64,000 bases of DNA from Vespa crabro (Eukaryota > Arthropoda > Insecta > Hymenoptera > Vespidae): NCBI RefSeq assembly GCF_910589235.1, contig NC_060958.1:2728725-2792724 (forward strand), in the 5' to 3' direction. This document shows, piece by piece, positions 25,608 through 37,845 of the stretch. Made by a program: the position numbers and the translations under genes. The notes under the pieces were generated by a model. That model saw only the letters and a program-made list of their open reading frames with translations. It had not been told where the DNA came from and did no database searches. Within the stretch, counting starts at the first letter, position 1; each line of letters starts with the position of its first letter.

Positions 25608-28600
25608 TGAAAGAATGTTAAAAACTTGGATTCCAATATAAAATAGATGTTTGATCTTATGAAATGCAATGTTCTGTATCGATTGGTAACATTTTTATAA
25701 CTGTGGCAAAAGTATTATTAAAGATTTCACGATTTTATCTTCGTATATACCGAAATTCGCGTATGTCGATTACGTTTTTCGACAATTATCATATGAAAAC
25801 GCGTACTTAAACATAGTAAAAACGTTATATTCTTGTTATATTCTTTATTCTGCAAGGATAGAACATAAAATCAATGAAATTGAACGAGATTTCAAGTTTT
25901 CGTTTTTCGACGATACGCGTATATGAGCGAAAAATCGTATATACGATACGAAAGAATGTTAAAAACTTTGGTTCCAATATAAAATAGATGTTTGATCTTA
26001 TGAAATGCAATGTTCTGAATCGATTGGTAACATTTTTCTAACTGTTGCACAAGTATTATTAAAGATTTCACGATTTCATCTTCGCATATACCGAAATTCG
26101 CGTATGTCGATTACGTTTTTCGACAATTATCATATGAAAACGCGTATTTAAACATAGTAAAAACGTTATATTCTTGTTATATTCTTTATTCTGCATCGAT
26201 AGAAAATAAAATCAATGAAATTGAACGAGATTTCAAGTTTTCGTTTTTCGACGATACGCGTAAATGAGCGAAAAATCGTATATACGATACGAAAGAATGT
26301 TAAAAACTTTGGTTCCAATTTAAAATAGATGTTTGATCTTATGAAATGCAATGTTCTGAATCGATTGGTAACATTTTTCTAACTGTGGCACAAGTATTAT
26401 TAAAGATTTCACGATTTTATCTTCGCATATACCGAAATTCGCGTATATCGATTAAGTTTTTCGACAATTATCATATGAAAACGCGTATTTAAACATAGAA
26501 AAACGTCATATTCTTGTTATATTCTTTATTCTGCATCGATAGAACATAAAATCAATGAAATTGAACGAGATTTCAAGTTTTCGTTTTTCAACGATTCGCG
26601 TATATGAACGAAAAATCGTATATACGATATGAAAGAATGTTAAAAACTTTGATTCCAATATAAAATAGAAGTTTGACCTTATGAAATGCAATGTTCTGAA
26701 TCGATTGGTAACATTTTTATAACTGTGGCATAAGTATTATTAAAGATTTCACGATTTTATCTTCGCATATACCGAAATTCGCGTATGTCGATTACGTTTT
26801 TCGACAATTATCATATGAAAACGCGTATTTACACATAGTAAAAACGTTATATTCTTGTTATATTCTTTATTGTGCATCGATAGAACATAAAATCAATGAA
26901 ATTGAACGAGATTTCAAGTTTTCGTTTTTCGACGATACGCGTATATGAGCGAAAAATCGTATATGCGATACGAAAGAATGTTAAGAACTTTGATTCCAAT
27001 ATAAAATAGATGTTTGATCTTATGAAATGCAATGTTCTGAATCGATTGGTAACATTTTTCTAACTGTGGCACAAGTATTATTAAAGATTTCACGATTTTA
27101 TCTTCGCATATACCGAAATTCGCGTATGTCGATTACGTTTTTCGACAATTATCATATGAAAACGCGTATTTAAACATAGTAAAAACGTTATATTCTTGTT
27201 ATATTCTTTATTCTGCATGGATAGAACATAAAATCAATGAAATTGAACGAGATTTCAAGTTTTCGTTATTCGACGATAAGGCGTATATGAGCGAAAAATC
27301 GTATATACGATATGAAAGAATGTTAAAAACTTTGATTCCAATATAAAATAGAAGTTTGACCTTATGAAATGCAATGTTCTGAATCGATTGGTAACATTTT
27401 TATAACTGTGGAATAAGTATTATTAAAGATTTCACGATTTTATCTTCGCATATACCGAAATTCGCGTATGTCGATTACGTTTTTCGACAATTATCATATG
27501 AAAACGCGTATTTACACATAGTAAAAACGATATATTCTTGTTATATTCTTTATTGTGCATCGATAGAACATCAAATCAATGAAATTGAACGAGATTTCAA
27601 GTTTTCGTTTTTCGACGAGACGCGTAAATGAGCGAAAAATCGTATATACGATACGAAAGAATGTTAAAAACTTTGGTTCCAATTTAAAATAGATGTTTGA
27701 TCTTATGAAATGCAATGTTCTGAATCGATTGGTAACATTTTTCTAACTGTGGCACAAGTATTATTAAAGATTTCACGATTTTATCTTCGCATATACCGAA
27801 ATTCGCGTATATCGATTATGTTTATCGACAATTATCATATGAAAACGCGTATTTAAACATAGAAAAACGTCATATTCTTGTTATATTCTTTATTCTGCAT
27901 CGATAGAACATAAAATCAATGAAATTGAACGAGATTTCAAGTTTTCGTTTTTCAACGATACGCGTATATGAGCGAAAAATCGTATATACGATATGAAAGA
28001 ATGTTAAAAACTTGGATTCCAATATAAAATAGATGTTTGATCTTATGAAATGCAATGTTCTGTATCGATTGGTAACATTTTTATAACTGTGGCAAAAGTA
28101 TTATTAAAGATTTCACGATTTTATCTTCGCATATACCGAAATTCGCGTATGTCGATTACGTTTTTCGACAATTATCATATGAAAACGCGTATTTAAACAT
28201 GGTAAAAACGTTATATTCTTGTTATATTCTTTATTCTGCATCGATAGAACATAAAATTAATGAAATTGAACGAGATTTCAAGTTTTCGTTTTTCGACGAT
28301 AAGGCGTATATGAGCGAAAAATCGAATATACGATATGAAAGAATGTTAAAAACTTTGATTCCAATATAAAATAGAAGTTTGACCTTATGAAATGCAATGT
28401 TCTGAATCGATTGGTAACATTTTTATAACTGTGGCATAAGTATTATTAAAGATTTCACGATTTCATCTTCGCATATACCGAAATTCGCGTATGTCGATTA
28501 CGTTTTTCGACAATTATCATATGAAAACGCGTATTTACACATAGTAAAAACGTTATATTCTTGTTATATTCTGTATTGTGCATCGATAGAACATAAAATC

Positions 28601-29300
28601 AATGAAATTGAACGAGATTTCAAGTTTTCGTTTCTCGACGAGACGCGTAAATGAGCGAAAAATCGTATATACGATACGAAAGAATGTTAAAAACTTTGGT
28701 TCCAATTTAAAATAGATGTTTGATCTTATGAAATGCAATGTTCTGAATCGATTGGTAACATTTTTCTAACTGTGGCACAAGTATTATTAAAGATTTCACG
28801 ATTTTATCTTCGCATATACCGAAATTCGCGTATATCGATTAAGTTTTTCGACAATTATCATATGAAAACGCGTATTTAAACATAGAAAAACGTCATATTC
28901 TTGTTATATTCTTTATTCTGCATCGATAGAACATAAAATCAATGAAATTGAACGAGATTTCAAGTTTTCGTTTTTCAACGATACGCGTATATGAGCGAAA
29001 AATCGTATATACGATATGAAAGAATGTTAAAAACTTGGATTCCAATATAAAATAGATGTTTGATCTTATGAAATGCAATGTTCTGTATCGATTGGTAACA
29101 TTTTTATAACTGTGGCAAAAGTATTATTAAAGATTTCACGATTTTATCTTCGCATATACCGAAATTCGCGTATGTCGATTACGTTTTTCGACAATTATCA
29201 TATGAAAACGCGTATTTAAACATGGTAAAAACGTTATATTCTTGTTATATTCTTTATTCTGCATCGATAGAACATAAAATTAATGAAATTGAACGAGATT
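25608..29300 (+). repeat. 11-monomer higher-order repeat unit, copy 2 (3,751 bp)
   Basis: Almost exact copy of the preceding unit, carrying the same ordered rare variants 3,751 bp later (CGTATATACCG at 25,742, AAGAACTTTG near 26,983, TTCGTTATTCGAC near 27,263, GGAATAAGT near 27,410). Differences I noticed are few: GATACGCGTAAATG near 26,250 where copy 1 has GAGACGCGTAAATG, GAACGAAAAATC near 26,607, and CATTTTTATAACTGTGGCAAA near 28,076 where copy 1 has CATTCTTATAACTGTGGCATA. The match ends by about 29,280-29,350. Confidence 0.9.
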
Positions 29301-30134
29301 TCAAGTTTTCGTTTTTCGACGATAAGGCGTATATGAGCGAAAAATCGAATATACGATATGAAAGAATGTTAAAAACTTTGATTCCAATATAAAATAGAAG
29401 TTTGACCTTATGAAATGCAATGTTCTGAATCGATTGGTAACATTTTTATAACTGTGGCATAAGTATTATTAAAGATTTCACGATTTTATCTTCGCATATA
29501 CCGAAATTCGCGTATGTCGATTACGTTTTTCGACAATTATCATATGAAAACGCGTATTTACACATAGTAAAAACGTTATATTCTTGTTATATTCATTATT
29601 GTGCATCGATAGAACATAAAATCAATGAAATTGAACGAGATTTCAAGTTTTCGTATTTCGACGATACGCGTATATGAGCGAAAAATCGTATATGCGATAC
29701 GAAAGAATGTTAAGAACTTTGATTCCAATATAAAATAGATGTTTGATCTTATGAAATGCAATGTTCTGAATCGATTGGTAACATTTTTCTAACTGTGGCA
29801 CAAGTATTATTAAAGATTTCACGATTTTATCTTCGCATATACCGAAATTCGCGTATGTCGATTACGTTTTTCGACAATTATCATATGAAAACGCGTATTT
29901 AAACATAGTAAAAACGTTATATTCTTGTTATATTCTTTATTCTGCATGGATAGAACATAAAATCAATGAAATTGAACGAGATTTCAAGTTTTCGTTATTC
30001 GACGATAAGGCGTATATGAGCGAAAAATCGTATATACGATATGAAAAAATGTTAAAAACTTTGATTCCAATATAAAATAGAAGTTTGACCTTATGAAATG
30101 CAATGTTCTGAATCGATTGGTAACATTTTTATAA
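29301..30134 (+). repeat. Fragment repeating 26,640-27,405 at 2,729-bp spacing
   Basis: AAGAACTTTG at about 29,712 and TTCGTTATTCGAC at about 29,992 repeat the variants of the 11-monomer unit, but 2,729 bp (eight monomers) after copy 2 and not 3,751. The register is therefore three monomers short of a third full copy. The match ends before 30,139, where GGCACAAGT replaces GGAATAAGT. GTATTTCGACG near 29,653 and CATTATTGTGC near 29,594 are private to this copy. Confidence 0.8.
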
Positions 30135-33100
30135 CTGTGGCACAAGTATTATTAAAGATTTCACGATTTTATCTTCGCATATACCGAAATTCGCGTATGT
30201 CGATTACGTTTTTCGACAATTATCATATGAAAACGCGTATTTAAACATAGTAAAAACGTTATATTCTTGTTATATTCTTTATTCTGCATGGATAGAACAT
30301 AAAATCAATGAAATTGAACGAGATTTCAAGTTTTCGTTTTTCGACGATACGCGTATATGAGCGAAAAATCGTATATGCGATACGAAAGAATGTTTAAAAC
30401 TTTGATTCCAATATAAAATAGATGTTTGATCTTATGAAATGCAAAGTTCTGAATCGATTGGTAACATTTTTCTAACTGTGGCACAAGTATTATTAAAGAT
30501 TTCACGATTTTATCTTCGCATATACCGAAATTCGCGGATGTCGATTACGTTTTTCGACAAATATCATATGAAAACGTGTATTTAAACATAGTAAAAACGT
30601 TATATTCTTGTTATATTCTTTATTCTGCATCGATAGAACATAAAATCAATGAAATTGAACGAGATTTCAAGTTTTCGTTTTTCGACGATACGCGTATATG
30701 AGCGAAAAATCGTATATACGATATGAAAGAATGTTAAAAACTTTGATTCCAATATAAAATAGAAGTTTGATCTTATGAAATGCAATGTTCTGAATCGATT
30801 GGTAACATTTTTATAACTGTGGCACAAGTATTATTAAAGATTTCACGATTTTTTCTTCGCATATACCGAAATTCGCGTATGACGATTACGCTTTTCGACA
30901 ATTATCATATGAAAACGCGTATTTAAACATAGTAAAAACGTCATATACTTGTTATATTCTTTATTCTGCATCGATAGAACATAAAATCAATGAAATTGAA
31001 CGAGATTTCAAGTTTTCGTTTTTCAACGATACGCGTATATGAGCGAAAAATCGTATATACGATATGAAATAATGTTAAAAACTTTGATTCCTATATAAAA
31101 TAGATGTTTGATCTTATGAAATGCAATGTTCTGAATCGATTGGTGACATTTTTATAACTGTGGCAAAAGTATTATTAAAGATTTCACGATTTTATCTTCG
31201 CATATACCGAAATTCGCGTATGTCGATTACGTTTTTCGACAATTATCTTATGAAAACGCGTATCTAAACATGGTAAAAACGTTATATTCTTGTTATATTC
31301 TTTATTCTGCATCGATAGAACATAAAATTAATGAAATTGAACGAGATTTCAAGTTTTCGTTTTTCGACGATAAGGCGTATATGAGCGAAAAATCGTATAT
31401 ACGAGATGAAAGAATGTTAAAAACTTTGATTCCAATATAAAATAGATGTTTGATCTTATGAAATGCAATGTTCTGAATCGATTGGTAACATTTTTATAAC
31501 TGTGGAACAAGTACTATTAAAGATTTCACGGTTTTATCTTCGCATATACCGAAATTCGCGTATGTCGAATAGGTTTTTCGACAATTATCATATGAAAACG
31601 CGTATTTACACATAGTAAAAACGTTATATTCTTGTTATATTCTTTATTGTGCATAGATAGAACATAAAATCAATGAAATTGAACGAGATTTCAAGTTTTC
31701 GTTTTTCGACGATACGCGTATATGAGCGAAAAATCGTATATGCGATACGAAAGAATGTTAAAATCTTTGATTCCAATATAAAATAGATGTTTGATCTTAT
31801 GAAATGCATTGTTCTGAATCGATTGGTAGCATTTTTCTAACTGTGGCACAAGTATTATTAAAGATTTCACGATTTTATCTTCGCATATACCGAAATTCGC
31901 GTATGTCGATTACGTTTTTCGACAATTATCATATGAAAACGCGTATTTAAACATAGTAAAACGTTACATTCTTGTTATATTCTTTATTGTGCATCGATAG
32001 AACATAAAATCAATGAAATTGAACGAGATTTCAAGTTTTCGTTTTTCAACGATACGCGTATATGAGCGAAAAATCGTATATACGATATGAAAGAATGTTA
32101 AAAACTTTGATTCCAATATAAAATAGATGTTTGATCTTATGAAATGCAATGTTCTGAATCGATTGGTAACAATTTTATAACTGTGGCAAAAGTATTATTA
32201 AAGATTTCACGGTTTTATCTTCGCATATACCGAAATTCGCGTATGTCGATTACGTTTTTCGACAATTATCTTATGAAAACGCGTATTTAAACATGGTAAA
32301 AACGTTATATTCTTGTTATATTCTTTATTCTGCATCGATAGAATATAAAATTAATGAAATTGAACGAGATTTCAAGTTTTCGTTTTTCGACGATAAGGCG
32401 TATATGAGCGATAAATCGTAGATACGAGATGAAAGAATGTTAAAAACTTTGATTCCAATATAAAATAGATGTTTGATCTTATGAAATGCATTGTTCTGAA
32501 TCGATTGGTAACATTTTTATAACTGTGGAACAAGTATTATTAAAGATTTCACGGTTTTATCTTCGCATATACCGAAATTCGCGTATGTCGATTAAGTTTT
32601 TCGACAATTATCATATGAAAACGCGTATTTACACATAGTAAAAACGTTATATTCTTGTTATATTCTTTATTGTGCATCGATAGAACATAAAATCAATGAA
32701 ATTGAACGAGATTTCAAGTTTTCGTTTTTCGACGATACGCGTATATGAGCGAAAAATCGTATATGCGTTTCGAAAGAATGTTAAAAACTTTGATTCCAAT
32801 ATAAAATAGATGTTTGATCTTATGAAATGCAATGTTCTGAGTCGATTGGTAACAATTTTCTAACTGTGGCACAAGTATTATTAAAGATTTCACGATTTTA
32901 TCTTCGCATATACCGAAATTCGCGTATGTCGATTACGTTTTTCGACAATTATCATATGAAAACGCGTATTTAAACATAGTAAAAACGTTATATTCTTGTT
33001 ATATTCTTTATTCTGCATCGATAGAACATAAAATCAACGAAATTGAACGAGATTTCAAGTTTTCGTTTTTCGACGATACGCGTATATGAGCGAAAAATCG

Positions 33101-36100
33101 TATATACGATATGAAAGAATGTTAAAAACTTTGATTCCAATATAAAATAGATGTTTGATCTTATGAAATGCAATGTTCTGAATCGATTGGTAACATTTTT
33201 ATAAATGTGGCACAAGTATTATTAAAGATTTCACGGTTTTATTTTCGCATATACCGAAATTCGCGTATGTCGATTACGTTTTTCGACAATTATCATATGA
33301 AAACGCGTATTTAAACATAGTAAAAACGTTACATTCTTGTTATATTCTTTATTCTGCATCAATAGAACATAAAATCAATGAAATTGAACGAGATTTCAAG
33401 TTTTCGTTTTTCGACGCTACGCGTATATGAGCGAAAAATCGTATATACGATGTGAAAGAATGTTAAAAACCTTGATTCCAATATAAAATAGATGTTTGAT
33501 CTTATGAAATGCAAAGTTCGGAGTCGATTGGTAACATTTTTCTAACTGTGGCACAAGCATTATTAAAGATTTCACGATTTTATCTTCGCATATACCGAAA
33601 TTCGCGTATGACGATTACGTTTTTCGAAAATTATCATATGAAAACGCGTATTTAAACATAGTAAAAACGTTATATTCTTGTTATATTCTTTATTCTGCAT
33701 CGATTGAACATAAAATCAATGAAATTGAACGATATTTCAAGTTTTCGTTTTTCGACGATACGCGTATATGAGCGAAAAATCATATACACGATATGAAAGA
33801 ATGTTAAAAACTTTGATTCCAATATAAAATTGATGTTTGATCTTATGAAATGCAATGTTCTGAATCGATTGGTAACATTTGTATAACTGTGGCACAAGTA
33901 TTATTAAAGATTTCACGATTTTGTCTTCGCATATACCGAAATTCGCTTATGTCGATTAGGTTTTTCGACAAATCTCATATGAAAACGCGTATTTAAACTT
34001 AGTAAAAACGTTATATTCTTGTTATATTCTTTATTGTGCATCGATAGAACATAAAATCAATGAAATTGAACGAGATTTCAAGTTTTCGTTTTTCGACGAT
34101 ACGCGTATATGAGCGAAAAATCGTATATGCGATACGAAAGAATGTTAAAAACTTTGATTCCAATATAAAATAGATGTTTGATCTTATGAAATGCAATGTT
34201 CTGAATCGATTGGTAGCATTTTTCTAACTGTGGCACAAGTATTATTAAAGATTTCACGATTTTATCTTCGCATATACCGAAATTCGCGTATGTCGATTAG
34301 GTTTTTCGACAATTATCATATGAAAACGCGTATTTAAACATAGTAAAACGTTACATTCTTGTTATATTCTTTATTCTGCATCAATAGAACATAAAATCAA
34401 TGAAATTGAACGAGATTTCAAGTTTTCGTTTTTCAACGCTACGCGTATATGAGCGAAAAATCGTATATGCGATACGAAAGATAGATAAAAACTTTGATTC
34501 CAATATAAAATAGATGTTTGATCTTATGAAATGCAATGTTCTGAGTCGATTGGTAACATTTTTCTAACTGTGGCACAAGTATTATTAAAGATTTCACGAT
34601 TTTATCTTCGCATATACCGAAATTCGCGTATGTCGATTACGTTTTTCGACAATTATCATATGAAAACGCGTATTTAAACATAGTAAAAACGTTACATTCT
34701 TGTTATATTCTTTATTCTGCATCAATAGAACATAAAATCAATGAAATTGAACGAGATTTCAAGTTTTCGTTTTTCGACGCTACGCGTATATGAGCGAAAA
34801 ATCGTATATACGATGTGAAAGAATGTTAAAAACCTTGATTCCAATATAAAATAGATGTTTGATCTTTTGAAATGCAATGTTCGGAATCGATTGGTAACAT
34901 TTTTCTAACTGTGGCACAAGTATTATTAAAGATTTCACGATTTTATCTTCGCATATACCGAAATTCGCGTATGTCGATTAGGTTTTTCGACAATTATCAT
35001 ATGAAAACGCGTATTTAAACATAGTAAAACGTTATATTCTTGTTATATTCTTTATTCTGCATCGATAGAACATAAAATCAATGAAATTGAACGAGATTTC
35101 AAGTTTTCGTTTATCGACTATACGCGTATATGAGCGAAAAATCGTATATGCGATACGAAAGAATGTTTAAAACTTTGATTCCAATATAAAATAGATGTTT
35201 GATCTTATGAAATGCAAAGTTCTGAATCGATTGGTAACATTTTTCTAACTGTGGCACAAGTATTATTAAAGATTTCACGATTTTATCTTCGCATATTCCG
35301 AAATTCGCGTATGTCGATTACGTTTTTCGACAATTATCATATGAAAACGCGTATTTAAACATAGTAAAAACGTTATATTCTTGTTATATTCTTTATTCTG
35401 CATCGATAGAACATAAAATCAATGAAATAGAACGAGAATTCAAGTTTTCGTTTTTCGACGAGACGCGTAAATGAGCGAAAAATCGTGTATACGATACGAT
35501 AGAATGTTAAAAACTTTGGTTCCAATATAAAATAGATGTTTGATCTTATGAAATGCAATGTTCTGAATAGATTGGTAACATTTCTCTAACTGTGGCACAA
35601 GTATTATTAAAGATTTCACGATTTTATCTTCGCATATACCGAAATTCGCGTATGTCGATTACGTTTTTCGACAATTATCATATGAAAACGCGTATTTAAA
35701 CATAGTAAAAACGTTATATTCTTGTTATATTCTTTATTCTGCATCGATAGAACATAAAATCAATGAAATTGAACGAGATTTCAAGTTTTCGTTTTCCGAC
35801 GATACGCGTATATGAGCGAAAAATCGTATATACGATATGAAAGAATGTTAAAAACTTTGATTCCAATATAAAATAGATGTTTGATCTTATGAAATGCAAT
35901 GTTCGGAATCGATTGGTAACATTTTTCTAAGTGTGGCACAAGTATTATTAAAGATTTCACGATTTTATCTTCGCATATACCGAAATTCGCGTATGTCGAT
36001 TACGTTTTTCGACAATTATCAAATGAAAACGCGTATTTAAACATAGTAAAAACTTTATATTCTTGTTTTATTCTTTATTCTGCATCGATAGAACATAAAA

Positions 36101-37845
36101 TCAATGAAATTGAACGAGATTTCAAGTTTTCGTTTTTCGACGATACGCGTATATGAGCGAAAAATCGTATATACGATATGAAAGAATGTTAAAAACTTTG
36201 ATTCCAATATAAAATAGATGTTTGATCTTATGAAATGCAATGTTCGGAATCGATTGGTAACATTTTTCTAACTGTGGCACAAGTATTATTAAAGATATCA
36301 CGATTTTGTCTTCGCATATACCGAAATTCGCGTATGTCGATTACGTTTTTCGACAATTATCATATGAAAACGCGTATTAAAACACAGTAAAAACGTTATA
36401 TTCTTGTTATATTCTTTATTCTTCGTCGATAGAACATAAAATCAATGCAATTGAACGAGATTTCAAGTGTTCGTTTTTCGACGATTCGCGTATATGAGCG
36501 AAAAATCGTATATACGATATGAAAGAATGTTAAAAACTTTGATTCCAATATAAAATAGATGTTTGATCTTATGAAATGCAATGTTCGGAATCGATTGGTA
36601 ACATTTTTCTAATTGTGGCACAAGTATTATTAAAGATTTCACGAATTTATCTTCGCATATACCGAAATTCGCGTATGTCGATTACGTTTTTCGACAATTA
36701 TCATATGAAAACGCGTATTTAAACATAGTAAAAACGTTATATTCTTGTTATATTCTTTATTCTGCATCGATAGAACATAAAATCAATGAAATTGAACGAG
36801 ATTTCAAGTTTTCGTTTTTCGACGATACGCGTATATGAGCGAAAAATCGTATATACGATATGAAAGAATGTTAAAAACTTTGATTCCAATATAAAATAGA
36901 TGTTTGATCTTATGAAATGCAATGTTTTGAATCGATTGGTAACATTTTTCTAACTGTGGCACAAGTATTATTAAAGATTTCACGATTTTATCTTCGCATA
37001 TACCGAAATTCGCGTATGACGATTACGTTTTTCGACAATTATCATATGAAAACGCGTATTTAAACATAGTAAAAACGTTATATTCTTGTTATATTCTTTA
37101 TTCTGCATCGATAGAACATAAAATCAATGAAATTGAACGAGATTTCAAGTTTTCGTTTTTCGACGATACGCGTATATGAGCGAAAAATCGTATATACGAT
37201 ATGAAAGAATGTTAAAAACTTTGATTCCAATATAAAATAGATGTTTGATCTTATGAAATGCAATGTTCGGAATCGATTGGTAACATTTTTCTAACTGTGG
37301 CACAAGTATTATTAAAGATTTCACGATTTTATCTTCGCATATACCGAAATTCGCGTATGTCGATTACGTTTTTCGACAATTATCATATGAAAACGCGTAT
37401 TTAATCATAGTAAAAACGTTATATTCTTGTTATATTCTTTATTCTGCATCGATAGAACATAAAATCGATGAAATTGAACGAGATTTCAAGTTTTCGTTTT
37501 TCGACGATACGCGTATATGAGCGAAAAATCGTATATACGATATGAAAGAATGTTAAAAACTTTGATTCCAATATAAAATAGATGTTTGATCTTATGAAAT
37601 GCAATGTTCTGAATCGATTGGTAACATTTTTATAACTGTGGCACAAGTATTATTAAAGATTTCACGATTTTATCTTCGCATATACCGAAATTCGCGTATG
37701 TCGATTATGTTTTTCGACAATTATCATATGAAAACGCGTATTTAAACATAGTAAAAACGTTATATTCTTGTTATATTCTTTATTCTGCATCGATAGAACA
37801 TAAAATCAATGAAATTGAACGAGATTTCAAGTTTTCGTATTTCGA
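30135..37845 (+). repeat. Diverged monomeric zone between higher-order domains
   Basis: About 22 monomers with no long register. Weak 3-monomer periodicity is seen at 31.2-33 kb: ATTATCTTATG near 31,243 and 32,266, GGAACAAGTA near 31,504 and 32,527, ACGAGATGAAAG near 31,403 and 32,425. Weak 4-monomer periodicity is seen at 33.3-34.9 kb: GATGTGAAAG with AACCTTG near 33,450 and 34,813, and GCTACGCG near 33,416 and 34,779. The last 342-bp GATAAGGCG monomer is near 32,391, the last TATTGTGCAT monomer near 34,032, the first CATATACACG monomer at 33,781 and the first TTCGGAATCG near 34,880. From about 35.7 kb the monomers become very alike. Confidence 0.85.
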
